In this document: positions 1 through 11,366 of the stretch, one piece after another
Numbering within the stretch: the first letter of the stretch is position 1
Layout of the letters: each line of letters opens with the position of its first letter
Source of the DNA: Drechslerella dactyloides
Taxonomy: Eukaryota > Ascomycota > Orbiliomycetes > Orbiliales > Orbiliaceae
Assembly: GCA_020064725.1 (NCBI GenBank)
Contig: JAGTWJ010000017.1
Span: forward strand, 3,534,001 to 3,598,000
DNA length: 64,000 nucleotides
Direction of reading: 5' to 3'
Made by a program: the position numbers and the translations under genes
The notes under the pieces: model-generated
Seen by the model: only the letters and a program-made list of their open reading frames with translations
Told to the model about the DNA's origin: nothing
Database searches by the model: none

Positions 1-362
1 TTGGCTTAATATCGATGGTAGCCGAGCGCTGCTATATGGTGCAATTGCAAGCACTGGCGATGTTTCCTCGATACGCGACGAGGCCACGATGGCTGAAGTT
101 AGAGTCCGGCTGCGACGAAAGCTTTGAGGAGTTCGAATGAGTGATCAGACTCACAAACCCTGGTGTGAATTCATATCGCGCGCTCACAGCCACAAGTTAA
201 TGGGAACCTTGCACTCCACCCCCAGCAAGAGCATACCGGAGACATGATTGGACGACACAGGGCGTGTTGCATTACCATTTTGGCTACTTCATTTCGGTAC
301 AAACATACGGCGACTTCATCTCGGCACAAACAAGACTTCACCCGTCAGCAACGTCCACTACT
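1..362. other. Intergenic, upstream of G-patch gene
   Basis: No coding exon is recognisable here. The segment holds the presumed promoter and leader of the G-patch gene that begins at 363. ATG codons in other frames just upstream start only short frames without family resemblance. Confidence 0.5.
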
Positions 363-2761
363 ATGTCGCATCACCCGAGCAAGCGATCGCGGACGGCCTT
401 CGAAAGGGAAGACACGTCACCATACCTTATATACGGCACGCCTTTCGAGGCGCCAGACCCGAAGTCGCGCGACAAAGATGCCTTCCTACCAGCGTGGAAG
501 CAGGAGGTCGTGGACGAGCGAGGGCGGAAACGGCTACACGGCGCCTTCACAGGAGGCTTCAGCGCGGGGTACGCAAACTATATAATTGGAGTACACGAGA
601 ACTGGTTTAGCTAACTTGGTATCGTTCGTTCGAATCGCAGGTACTTCAATACTGTAGGATCCAAAGAAGGTGTCTGTCCCCATCACCTACCAGCAACTTG
701 ACACATACATACATACATACATTCATACATCCGTCCAGTCCGATAAACACAAGATGAGCAAATACCATGCACATACACCTTGCGAAAGAACACTACGACT
801 GACACCAATTCACCCGCCTCGGGTCTGTACGACATACAGGATGGACGCCCTCGACCTTCACCTCCTCGCGGGGCAATCGCGCCAAAATCACCGCCCTGAA
901 ACCCGAAGACTTCATGGACGAGGACGACCTAGCGGAAGCCGCTGCGGAGGAGGAACGCAAGATTCAGCGGGAGGCCGAGGCGGCCGAGGCGGAGGGGACC
1001 TCAGCCGAAGAACTCGCGAACAGAGGCCTTACCAATACGGCTACCCTATTCAATATGCTCTCCAGCGCCGATGAGGAGTATGCTCTCGGCAAAAAGCTGA
1101 TGCAGAAGATGGGGTGGCGGGAAGGGCAAGGCGTTGGACCCAAGGTCCGGAGGAAGGTCAGGGATCAAGACAATGCCGATGGGGAAGAGGAGGATTTCAA
1201 GACCTTCTGGTTCGCCCCGGAAGATGTGAAAGCTCGGCGATGGCCTCACAAGACGGATACAAAGGGTCTAGGATATACGGGCGAGCTTAGAGCTGATGAC
1301 GGACAGGAAGAAGAAGTTGTCAAGCCGAAGCCTGCTGTCGTGAAACCGCTTAAGAAACCGAATGTCCGGCTAGGTATGGGCGTCGGTGTTTTCAATGATG
1401 ACGGCGAGGACGACGACGATATATACGAAATCAAACCAAAGTCGGCGTATAACAAGGCTATAGGCGCAGACAAGAAGAAGAAGGCAAAAGCACCCGCCGG
1501 CACAACCCCTGCGGTGAAGGTACCCGGTCGCCATATCTTCGTTTCTAAGAAGGAGAGCTTAAATCGAGCGAAGCTGCGAAGATGCAACGACGGCACACTC
1601 CCACTGCCCGGTTTCATCCTCGCAGACGAGCCGTTATGGGACGACACTCCGAAGAAATATCCTCTTCCCGATGTTCCTGAGGACTACATCCCAGAAAGAA
1701 TGCGGGAGAACCCAGCCGAATACGCCGCAAGAAAGGCGGAACAGCAACAGCCTACAACCCTTGACATCAAGTCTCGAGGTGCATTGCTGGGCGAGGAACA
1801 GTTGCCGGGAAAGTCTGTATTCGATTTCCTCACGCCCGCTGCAAGAGAGCGAATCGCAGCGGCATCAGGGCAAAAGAATCTGCCGCCAGCATTGGGAGAG
1901 CAAGTGGATACAGGCAAGACGGCGGATCAGAAAAGCCTAGATGCGATCCCGTATCTTGAGGAGTCGGTGGCACAGAATGCGCTCAAGGGCTTTCTGCCAT
2001 ATGCTGATGCTCCACAGAAACGAGTGCGGTATCGGACGTTCTTGGAGATCAAGGCGGGGATGAGGCAGGGCATGCCGATACGAGTGCGTATACTCTTTTG
2101 CTAGATTACTTGAATATATTACTAACAAGAAGCTGTTTAGGAGCCGGACGTGTCGCTGGAAGATTGGGCAAAAGAGTTGCACGAATTTGCACATGCTGCC
2201 CGAATATTCAAGCCTGTGACGGGCCTGATGGCCAACAGGTTCACATCGTCTTCATCGGTGGCATCGCAGCTCCCCACCACCGGTGGCAGCAAGAATCTAG
2301 AAACTGAGGAAGTGCTGATAAGCCGACCCGCGGCAAAGGTTGAAGACCCCGCAGTTACTGCGGCGAAGATGGGGATGTACGGAGCGATGACAAGGAGTAC
2401 AATACGGTTTTACCCGACGAGGCTACTCTGCAAGAGGTTTAACGTCGCGCCGCCAGTGCATGTGGATTCAACGGCAGACGATGACGGCGGAAGCAAGGAT
2501 GTGGAGCTTGTGAACAAAAGGCAGATGGACCGGTTGATGATCGAGGCTAATACCAACAGCGAGTGGAGAGAAAGCAGGAGTGGAGGACGGGAGGCTGGTA
2601 CTATAGAGACAGGACCGGCACCAGAGGAGAGCATGGAAATTGATGAAAAGATCGAGGAGAAAGTCGACATCAACGTCAACCCCGTCCTAGAGGCGGAGCG
2701 GGCGGGCGATGAGGTTTTCAAGGCGATATTCGGAGACGACTCGGACGAGGAAGACGATTAG
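363..2761 (+). CDS. G-patch splicing protein, GPATCH1/Gpl1 family
   Basis: Four exons join in frame: 363-568, 641-669, 840-2083 and 2141-2761, giving 699 aa. The N-terminus has the GPATCH1-specific block (YGTPFEAP, then [21 protein letters not shown] and WTPSTFTSSR) that spans both first introns, which fixes the splice sites. A G-patch follows at about residues 162-185 (KLMQKMGWREGQGVGP), then a long charged, mostly disordered C-terminal half ending in an acidic tail (DDSDEEDD). G-patch proteins of this family activate DEAH helicases. In Cryptococcus, Gpl1 works with the helicase Gih35 in spliceosome quality control. That role is inferred from the family. The second exon is only 29 nt, and intron 2 carries an ACAT microsatellite. 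The start at 363 is chosen because conserved sequence begins shortly after it. Confidence 0.9.
703..729. repeat. (ACAT)n microsatellite in intron 2
   Basis: Several near-perfect ACAT units lie inside the second intron of the G-patch gene. Confidence 0.85.
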
Positions 2762-4091
2762 CCAGCGTTTTGCTTCCTCTACTGCTCGTTTGTGCCCAAG
2801 GCTCGATGCTCTTTCGGGGACGCAGCTTGGTGGGCTCTCTGGCAGCCTAGCTCTCCCGACCGGCGAGTGGAGCATCCTGGGCCGCGTGGGGGCCGAATCA
2901 CATGCATTTCGATACGCCACGTTGACAGTCACGGAACATTATCGTGATGGAAACTTTCGATTCTGCAGATGCATTTTATTTCCTTGGAGAGGAAGTCGTC
3001 AATCCCGTTTGAATCTACCATCAAGCTGCTCTGATATTCAATGTTCCCGCCTGTACATATACGCACACACCACGCAATCGCAAACCTGTATCATCAGATT
3101 GCCATCTTCGGGTCGCCGAACCTGCGGGAATAAAAATTGGGACAAGCCTGTCGGGGCAGCCCATGGATCCGGCTAGCAGGCTACATGGCATGACGCTAAG
3201 CGCTGCATGGGCGAGCGCTGCCCCTGTAAATACACGAGGCCCGTAACGAGCTGGCTGCAGGGCCGATGGCCGGTCTTCGGAGAGAGCGCTGATTCACAAT
3301 TTTTCCCATTCGCTGAGGCCTTTTTCTTGCTCCCGGCATCAAGCTTCAAACCACCACGTATCCCACTCTTCCCTACGGGCACTCGGGCCGCCGACTAGAT
3401 CCTCCACCGAAACTGCATTCACGGACCGCTATATAAGGTACGGGATTACCTATCTCGAACGGTACAATTGCTCCAGCTTCCTCGCCTCCAACGTAACACC
3501 CAGCTGCGCCAGCCCTACTCATGCATCGCACATTCACGCTAACACCATCACTCCACCACAGCTAGACCAGCTCCGTCGAAAGTGCAGCTCATCCAACCAT
3601 CTTCCTGCTGACAGCTGATAATTGACCGCTCGCTCGATCATTAATACTCGCATCTGGCCGCTCAAGTCTCTCTCTGGTCCATCGTCGAGCATGTCTCGTT
3701 CGCCGCTGCTCTAACACCCCCCATCGACACACATGGAAAGCAGTCCCCACGACTACCAGACGCTTCTACCACTTCGCCCGCGCTTCTCCTCGAGCCGCTC
3801 TCGCTCGCTCACACGCCACGATCCTGTCGCGGACGTTTCATTACCGTTAGACATTATCCAGTATAAGGGTCACCCTTTCTGGCCGAGATAACACCCAGAT
3901 ATACACTCATAGGCCCTCAGTCTATACCATATCGCAGCTTCATTTTTCCTCCTATACCGCCTATATCGTTTTCGATACTTTTCGTTCGGTCCTGGGACAT
4001 AACAGCAGGAATCTAGCCCCTGTTCGTCGCCAATTGCGCCATCGATATTTTTTACGTAATATAAACGACCACCGTCGAAAATCGCCAACCC
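2762..4091. promoter_or_regulatory. HOM3 promoter and long leader
   Basis: 1.33 kb separates the G-patch gene stop from the HOM3 ATG. A TATATAA sequence lies at 3430-3436, about 660 bp before the ATG, and the DNA after it is CT-rich (about 3480-3850), as in many fungal leaders. TGATTCA at 3290-3296 is one base from the Gcn4/CpcA site TGACTCA. HOM3 is a Gcn4 target in yeast, but one degenerate site is weak evidence. No gene is seen here. Confidence 0.4.
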
Positions 4092-5761
4092 ATGGCCTCG
4101 GAACCTCTAACCAACGGCCATGCCAACGGTCACGCCAATGGCGTTCACTATGGCGAACAATCCCCGCCAAGCTCCGTCAGCGGGGATGAGATGTACAATT
4201 CCGTCGAGCTGCTGAAAGGCAATCAGACCCCCGCGGGTTGGATCATTCAGAAGTTCGGCGGGACCAGCGTCGGCAAGTTCCCTGACAAAATCGCAGAGGA
4301 CATTGTCAAAGTGTACATCGAGCAAAACAAAGTTGCTATTGTGTGCTCTGCCCGGAGCACCGATACTAAGGCGGAAGGGACGACGAACCGGTAAGAATGC
4401 TGCGCCACTATACGATGCACTTCTGGACTATTCTGACAAATACATACAGTCTGCTCAATGCCGCTGCACAGGCTATGGTCGCCGACTCGAACCAGTACCT
4501 CGATGTCATCGACCAGATCCGTGACGACCACGTCCGCGAAGCCAAGCGGCTCATCAAGAGCGAACAACTGCTCAATGAACTCTGCCGCCACATCGAAGCG
4601 GAATGCGGCAAGCTTGCCAGCTTCCTCGGTGCTGCTCAAATCATCAATGAAATCTCGCCGAAATCCAAAGATGTGATTATTGGCGCCGGCGAAAAGCTCA
4701 GCTGCCGGCTCATGACCACACTGCTCAAAGATCGTGGCGTAGACGCTGAATACGTCAACCTGGAGAGCATTCTCCCTTCCGGCTACCAGATGAAAGGCGG
4801 TCTCTGCCAAAACTTCTATGACGACCTCGCCCAGCGTCTCGGCGAGCGAGTGCTGCAGTGCGGCGATCGCGTACCCGTTATTACTGGGTTCTTCGGATAC
4901 GTCCCCGGTAGTCTCCTCGACGTTATCGGCCGCGGATACACCGATCTCTGCGCCGCTCTCGTCGCCGTGGGCATCGATGCCGACGAGCTGCAAGTTTGGA
5001 AAGAAGTCGACGGCATCTTCACCGCTGATCCGCGCAAGGTGCCATCCGCGAAGCTGCTGCCGACCATCACGCCCGAGGAAGCTGCAGAACTCACCTACTA
5101 CGGCTCCGAGGTCATCCACCCTTACACGATGGAGCAGGTCATCCGCGCGCGCATCCCCATCCGGATCAAGAACGTTGAGAACCCACGTGGCTTCGGCACC
5201 GTCATCTTCCCGGACACGCTCTCGACGAAGGGGTTGGACACGCCTCCGCACCCGCCAAAATTAATCCGCTCAGAAAGCGCCCACAACATGCTCAACCTCA
5301 AGCCGCGGCGGCCGACGGCTGTGACGGTCAAGAATAAAATCGTCGTGCTCAACATCCACTCGAACCGCAAGAGCCTCTCGCACGGCTTCTTCGCTAAGAT
5401 TTTCTCGACGCTGGACCGGTATCAGCTTGTCGTAGACCTTATCTCGACGAGCGAGGTGCATATCTCCATGGCGCTGCACGCGGACGTGCGCGAGGAGCAG
5501 ATGCGCGATGCGATCGATGACCTGCGCAGCTACGGTACCGTGGACGTCATCAAGGACATGACAATCCTGAGTCTCGTGGGTCGGCAGATGAAGAATATGG
5601 TCGGCATTGCAGGCAAGATGTTTACGACCCTGGCGGCCAGCGGCGTCAATATCGAAATGATCAGCCAAGGTGCCAGCGAGATCAATATCTCCTGCGTGAT
5701 CGACGAGCGAGATGCTACCAAGGCGCTCAAGGTCATTCACGACAAAGTGCTGTTCGAGTGA
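4092..5761 (+). CDS. HOM3: Aspartate kinase (aspartokinase)
   Basis: Two exons, 4092-4390 and 4450-5761, encode 536 aa, close to yeast Hom3. The enzyme phosphorylates L-aspartate, the first step towards threonine, methionine and homoserine. Visible motifs are the nucleotide-binding KFGGTSVG (K54), GRGYTDLCAALVAVG, the block VDGIFTADPRKVP and YGSEVIHPYTMEQV. They are followed by two ACT domains over about residues 395-530 (SRKSLSHGFFAKIF and VGIAGKMFTTLAASGVNIE), which in the family mediate threonine feedback. The first 45 residues are a low-complexity extension with NGHANGHANG repeats. The intron splits an Arg codon (CG|T). No lesion is seen, so it looks functional. Confidence 0.97.
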
Positions 5762-6409
5762 AGTTGAGTGCAGTCATGCATGATTTTGATGAACAAATAG
5801 ATGGATATTGTCTCGCGAACTGGACTCTTTGCTCGTATTGCTTAAGTTGGGGTGCGATTGTTCATATTTGTTTGAAAGTTGAGGGACGAGGTAGATGGTA
5901 TAGACGGCTTACGCATGTTAGACATACCCGAACGTTCATCTGCATTAGTCAATAACCACAAATGATATATAGACACGAATAAAATTCATTAATCTACTAC
6001 ACTTCCCCTGAGTCCCTTACGTATAAACAGTAACCCATCAGTGTTTGACCTATATGCGTAGGGATGTCCTAGTCGTCCCACAGCAGGCGATGGAAACCCA
6101 GAAATTAATGAGCTACGAGTCACTTCTTCAGGTAATCTACCAGGCCTAGGCTCAAACCTGAGATCTATCACAAGCATCAATTGCAGCCAAAACTATACAT
6201 AAAATATTACTCGTAAACACTCTGCATGCTCTATAGACACACGTGTATACATAATCGATAGAACTCTCTATGTGGTCTATATATATCGCCGTGCACCGGC
6301 ACTATAATAGTACATCGTGACCAGATTTACAAAACCATTCCCCTCGTCTGTAAACGCCATGTATTTACACTCATACGCACACCCAAACATAACATCTATG
6401 TACTGCCCA
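5762..6409. other. Convergent intergenic region
   Basis: This is the 3' ends of HOM3 (+) and OCT1 (-), facing each other. AT-rich DNA with no coding signal; presumably both transcripts terminate here. Confidence 0.5.
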
Positions 6410-8773
6410 TCATCTAGCTTCCAAACTCCATCTCCCAACCTCCTCCATCCGTCCAGTAACCTCCGTCTCGAAGTCTTCGCGGCCCAGCAACCTGCCCAGA
6501 CACTTCCAGGGATCCCTCCCGCCGCCCCACTTGAGCACCTCGTCGCGATACCGCTCTCCGGCCTCTCGACTCAACGGGTCCGCCGCGAACACTTCCCGCC
6601 ACACGCGGTCCGCAATCGCCTTGTCGAGCATATAGCTGTAATACAGACCGCCATAGCCGAAGAGATGCGAAAAGTAGCCCTGCCAGCTCGTCCCCGGTAC
6701 GAACGGTAGCAGCGAATGCTCTCGCTCCAGTTCCTGGTATACAGCGGTCGAACTGAAGTTGCGCTCGCCAGCGACAGTACTGTGCAGCCGCTGGTCGAGC
6801 ATTGATAGCAGCACCTGCTGGTACGTTTCTGTGTGTTCGAGCTGTGAGGATGCGGCAAGCCGTTGCGAGAGGAGGTGTGGTGGCAGCGGCCTGTCCGTGA
6901 CGTGGTGGCGTGCAAACAGCGAGAGCACGGCTGGCGATCGCGCAAAGTGCTCCATGAGGATGCTGGGGAGCTCCGCGAAGTCTGTTGCGCACCGCGTGCC
7001 TGCGACCTCATGGTACTTTGTCCGGCCGAGGATCGAGTGGATTGCGTGTCCCATTTCGTGGAACAACGTCGTGACCTCATGGAAGGCGAGCAGCGGCGCC
7101 GAGCTGCCCGGTGGTGTCGAGAAGTCGCAGATCAAAGCGATGATGGGCAGCTGGTAGAAGTGCTTCCCGACTTGCGCTATAGCCATGCCGTCGTCGTCTG
7201 GCCCATCCTCGCGGAACTCGGCCTTGCTGATTTGGCGGGAGCATCGGACGGTGAAATGTGCGGGATTGGGACTCTTCTCTGGCCGCTGGAACAGATCGCA
7301 GTATACGACGGCGACGCGGCCGTCACCATCGTTCGACACGACGTCCAAACGTCTGACATCGTCGTTCCAGATTTCTCCAGAAGCCGTCGGCATGGGGACG
7401 AACCGCACGCCGTACAGCCGCGAGAATAGCCGCGAGAGACCCTGCATGACGGTCCCGAGGGAGAAGTATGCGGACAAGTCCGGGCTGCTGTCTTCCACGA
7501 CCGCCTTCCGCTGCTCGACGAGCTTGTGGAGGTAAAAGTCCTTGTCCCACGCGAAGAGCTCCGCTGCGACGCCCAGATGCTCCCGCTTCATACTGGCGAT
7601 TTCTTCCATCTCCGCCATCGCCAGCGGCTTTGTGTGCGTGAGCATGGAGTGCAGGAAGGCAGTGACGGCCTCTGGCGTACGTGCCATCTTGTCCGCTAGA
7701 GTAACTTCCGCATGGCTCGTCCGGCCGACGAGCTTCGCCAGCTCCGCACGGCTGCGTAGCAGGTCCTCCAGCAGTCCGATCTGCTGGTCCGATGCTGTTT
7801 GCTGCTCTTTGTACAGCTTGTACCGCACCTCCGCGTCCTTGACCGTCTGCAGGGCGAGCTGGGCGATCGGACCCCGGGCGGGGAGGTAGACCTTGCCGCT
7901 GTTGGTCATTTTTGCGAGCTTGGACACGGCCCACGGACTCAGGCCGTCGAGCTGGGACTTTTCCAATGGCAGGAACGGCATCGCGGTGCTGGCCTCGTTG
8001 ACAAATTCCCTGCCGACACGGGAGATGTCGCTCGATAGGCGGACGAACCGCTTCTTCTCCTTGCTGCCCAGGTTGATGCCGCTCTTTTCAAAGTCCGCGA
8101 GGAGAATGTTGCCCACCGCTAATTCAACCTCGCCATACTGGCCATACGAGGCGACGCGCGGGTCCGCCATAGCTGCCTTAAGCGCCGTATAGAGGCCCGT
8201 AGTGGTATTGAGCTCGTTCATGTAGTTGTAGACGGTATTGTAGGCGACATCGGCAGCCTGGACGAAGCGCGGGTCTGGGTGAGTGTTCCGCGCGAAGTCA
8301 GCGAGGTCGACGACACGACACAGCTGATCACTCAGCTGGTCCATCTTGCGGATGATGGCAGCCTGCTCGATCACAGATTCGGCTGTGCATATCGATTTAC
8401 TGAGCTCGCGGGCTTTGGCGAGGCAGACGTCGGCAAACTCGATGAAGCCCTCTGGAGAACTCAGGTAGCGGTTGGCGAAGAGGCCCGTAGGGCGCAGCTT
8501 GTGGCGCTTGCTCGAGAAGGCTTTGTACGCAGCGGGGGAATCGAAGATGTCGCGAAGAAGCTTGTCATTGTGGCGACGTTCGGCCGTAGAGACGTCCGCA
8601 GGTGGTGCAGGTGGCGGTGGGTCTGCGTCAGCGGTGACGGTAGCAGGGGCCTCCTGCTGCAGAGGGCGGGTGGCGTGGTACCGGCGCAGACAGCTGCGAC
8701 AGACATATCTGGACGCCGCCAGTGAGGGACGCCGGCGCCAGGTGTCGAGGGCGCGGCGGGTGAGCGGCTGCAT
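6410..8773 (-). CDS. OCT1: Mitochondrial intermediate peptidase
   Basis: A single exon of 787 aa, starting at the ATG at 8773 and not at an in-frame ATG further upstream (8932). The 8773 start gives an Arg-rich, acid-free presequence (MQPLTRRALDTWRRRPSLAA). M3A metallopeptidase: the zinc motif HEMGH is at residues 572-576 (E573 catalytic), followed by VAGTRCATDFAELPS, which supplies the third zinc ligand. The family removes an octapeptide from imported matrix proteins after the main processing peptidase has cut. Length and motif spacing fit fungal Oct1. The 3' end faces HOM3. Confidence 0.95.
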   Translation of the reverse strand: MQPLTRRALDTWRRRPSLAASRYVCRSCLRRYHATRPLQQEAPATVTADADPPPPAPPADVSTAERRHNDKLLRDIFDSPAAYKAFSSKRHKLRPTGLFANRYLSSPEGFIEFADVCLAKARELSKSICTAESVIEQAAIIRKMDQLSDQLCRVVDLADFARNTHPDPRFVQAADVAYNTVYNYMNELNTTTGLYTALKAAMADPRVASYGQYGEVELAVGNILLADFEKSGINLGSKEKKRFVRLSSDISRVGREFVNEASTAMPFLPLEKSQLDGLSPWAVSKLAKMTNSGKVYLPARGPIAQLALQTVKDAEVRYKLYKEQQTASDQQIGLLEDLLRSRAELAKLVGRTSHAEVTLADKMARTPEAVTAFLHSMLTHTKPLAMAEMEEIASMKREHLGVAAELFAWDKDFYLHKLVEQRKAVVEDSSPDLSAYFSLGTVMQGLSRLFSRLYGVRFVPMPTASGEIWNDDVRRLDVVSNDGDGRVAVVYCDLFQRPEKSPNPAHFTVRCSRQISKAEFREDGPDDDGMAIAQVGKHFYQLPIIALICDFSTPPGSSAPLLAFHEVTTLFHEMGHAIHSILGRTKYHEVAGTRCATDFAELPSILMEHFARSPAVLSLFARHHVTDRPLPPHLLSQRLAASSQLEHTETYQQVLLSMLDQRLHSTVAGERNFSSTAVYQELEREHSLLPFVPGTSWQGYFSHLFGYGGLYYSYMLDKAIADRVWREVFAADPLSREAGERYRDEVLKWGGGRDPWKCLGRLLGREDFETEVTGRMEEVGRWSLEAR

Positions 8774-10240
8774 GATCGTAATCCGGGGCAGGTCGTGGAG
8801 TCGTGAATTTGGCGAAAAGTCTTTCCCACAAACACCGATATCACCAAACAACGCGCGCGAACTCAACATATTCCACACGATAAGAACAGATGTGTTCAGC
8901 TGAATATCTTTGGCCTCCATGGCCATATGCATCGTCTTGCAATATTATAGTGTACAAATTACGCGACAAAGCTTGTCTCGTATATGCCAGGCGCTTTAGA
9001 AGAAAATATATTCATCATCGATTAGATTTACTATTTCCTATTGGAATAAGATACCACTCAGTAGCATGAAGCTCATTGCAATGTTTCTCACTCTCAAGGG
9101 ACAGAGATGCTATATCCAATTAACCGCATACGTCGACGGGTCTATCACTTCACAGCGTTTCTGGCCCTTCTCAAATTGCTCCCATTTGAATTCCTGTCAA
9201 CCCTTGTGTTTGCTCTATCGACATGACATTTTATCCAACATTGTGATTGTCCGAACGGCATCTATCAGCTTTTGCTGATGTTGGACACTTCTCTTGAAAC
9301 CCATTGGTACCTCCGCGAATTTTTCATGTGCACGGTCTTGGGTATTGGCCATCTTTGCTGGTCATCCTCTAATAATAGGCGGGTGAGATGTCCATGACAC
9401 CGAACCAAATACTTTCCAGAAAAGCGGTTCGTAATATAGTCTTCGAGGACTAACACCTTGAGCATGTTCCAGACTGTGCCCGCTGCATGGAGTCTGGGCG
9501 TATCCGGATATCTTGTAAAGAACAGGGTACGCGTCGTCGGAGACCAAGGCGTTCAGAGATCGCATTTCGACTACTGATCTAACTTTCGTAGAAGTGCATC
9601 GTCTTATATGGCCTTTTCCTCTAGCAGAACCCGTATAACGGGTCGAGAATCTCTTCTGGTCGTATTATCTATTATGACGTCTGAGGCCTATTCGTAGCTT
9701 GCGGCACGGTGGCGGCAGCCGTTCGAGGAGTGGGACATTGCCTTCAGGATTCGGATCGACGGCTGTTTCTTCGGTTGCAGAATCGAAGGCGCGAAAAAAG
9801 AAGAATTCACTGTGAGAATAAGGATATAAGATGGATGGCAGATACTAATGAACTTTATGGAGTTATCTTGTAGTATCCTTGACGGTGTCGCAGTCCTTAG
9901 TAGAAGTAGGTCCCGTGTCAGATGCTTAGCTTCCGCCACCTTGGGGGAAAGGGGAACCATGTCTTGGAACGTGCACGCCTGCTGGCTGGAACAACTAGGA
10001 GAATGGTCCTTATTTCGAGAGTCTTTGAGGTTGCTGGTGTAGTCTTGTCCGGATCCGGTAGTGGTGTCTTTGCCAGCTGGATGCCGATTCCCAGAGCCGT
10101 GCAGGTGTTAATGATACGTTACTGGCTCAGGCGAGGAAGAGGGCTTGCGGCGTTTCATTGGGGTAGGCGGGCGACGGCCCATACGAAGTTGCATTGTTGA
10201 TATCATCTCTGATCACGTCCATGCAGTTGTAGTAGCCTCG
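8774..10240. other. Intergenic, OCT1 promoter and gene-free DNA
   Basis: The first few hundred bases are the OCT1 upstream region. The rest has only short frames with stops. On the minus strand weak protein-like stretches run up to the gypsy fragment, so part of this may be decayed element sequence. Confidence 0.4.
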
Positions 10241-10243
10241 AAG

Positions 10244-11366
10244 CTACAGTTGTAGTAGCAGGAGGAAGCAGGTGTAACATGTCTCCTGATAGTCTGGAGG
10301 TCTGGAAGCATGCAGATTGAAGTTCGTATCTTTGTCGGCGCAGAGCTTTTTGGAAGTTTGTTCTGTATAGATTGCTTCCGACCTTATGAACAGCATTGGC
10401 CTCTCGCGTTCGTAATGAAACTGGGGCACCTTGTCGGACACAAACCCGTGCATAGCTGCGAACTTGTTTCTGTCCTGGAATGATAGACCCGAAGGTCGTT
10501 TATGTGATACTTCTTAATTGTCGGACCGTGGAGGTCTTTCACATATCCACTCACTCCGGACTTCGTGTATCCCATGAAGATCTCCGGCTCGGTCCACAGT
10601 GGTTCCCACTTCTTTCCCATCTCGATCCTCTTGCGACGCACGAGCACCAGGTCTCCTGGCAATGGTATTTGACCCCTCACTTTCTCGTCTGCCTGTTCTT
10701 GAGCTTTGGCCCTTAGACACGTCATGTGTCGCCAGGATGTCATCCTTCGTCAGGGCCTTAGTGTGATCTTTGGGCAGCTGATGAACAGCGCACCTTGTCG
10801 CGCTTTATGGGGTGCCCTCTGCCCTCGTCGAGAACCTTCTGGAAGGTCGCGATCACCCGCTCATCCATGTCTAGTTTTAAACTTGGCTCGCCGGTGATGA
10901 GGGTCGAGTGCACCTTTGCCGCAGGTGATCTCTTGGGCATATTGACGATTCGTTTGAGGGCGTTCTTCGCAAATAGACCGCTGTATCCGGTATGGGCGTT
11001 ACGGAAAAGCTGCTGTCGGCCTTCGGGAACATGCTGGTATGTATGGCTACTGATGTAGAAGAAGAGCGGGCAAGCCAGACTGAAATGCATCCGGAATGGC
11101 CTTTTGTGAACGCGTCGTTGTACGTTGGTCTAGTGCGCGAGGCCATTTCAAACTGGATGATCATGTGGTGAGATGTATCAAGTTCGAGATCCGAATGTCA
11201 AGCTTGACAGATGGCCGAAGATTCTGATCACGGCCGGAGAGACTCCACGAGCAGAACCCGCATCTCTCAATCCTGGAAGTGGCGTTTTGTCCGCGGTTTC
11301 TCTCATCCTTTTAGAACTGGTGTCAGGATAGAGGGCCAAGAGAGAAGTCATAAATGCGGGGAACAA
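10244..11366 (-). mobile_element. Ty3/gypsy retrotransposon remnant, integrase C-terminus
   Basis: The minus-strand frame at 10384-10743 reads like the region after the integrase core in gypsy polyproteins: an alanine-, glutamine- and lysine-rich helix, then PGDLVLVRRKRIEMGKKWEP, a YTKSGVSGYVKDL strand and IKKYHINDLRVYHSR. Frames at 10758-11090 (-) and 10244-10453 (-) could be neighbouring pieces in other frames, which would mean frameshifts. No reverse transcriptase, RNase H or gag is visible, and no LTR pair was identified, so it is a fragment and not an active element. The outer limits are uncertain. Confidence 0.6.

Noticed and set aside
627..635. GTTCGAATC box B-like word near the first G-patch exon
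   Set aside because: Lies at the 3' end of intron 1 with no tRNA fold around it.
4247..5251. 334-codon minus-strand frame opposite HOM3
   Set aside because: Antisense shadow of the conserved aspartokinase reading frame.
8774..8932. Upstream in-frame extension of OCT1 to an ATG at 8932
   Set aside because: The extra 53 residues lack presequence character, whereas the Met at 8773 opens a typical Arg-rich mitochondrial presequence.
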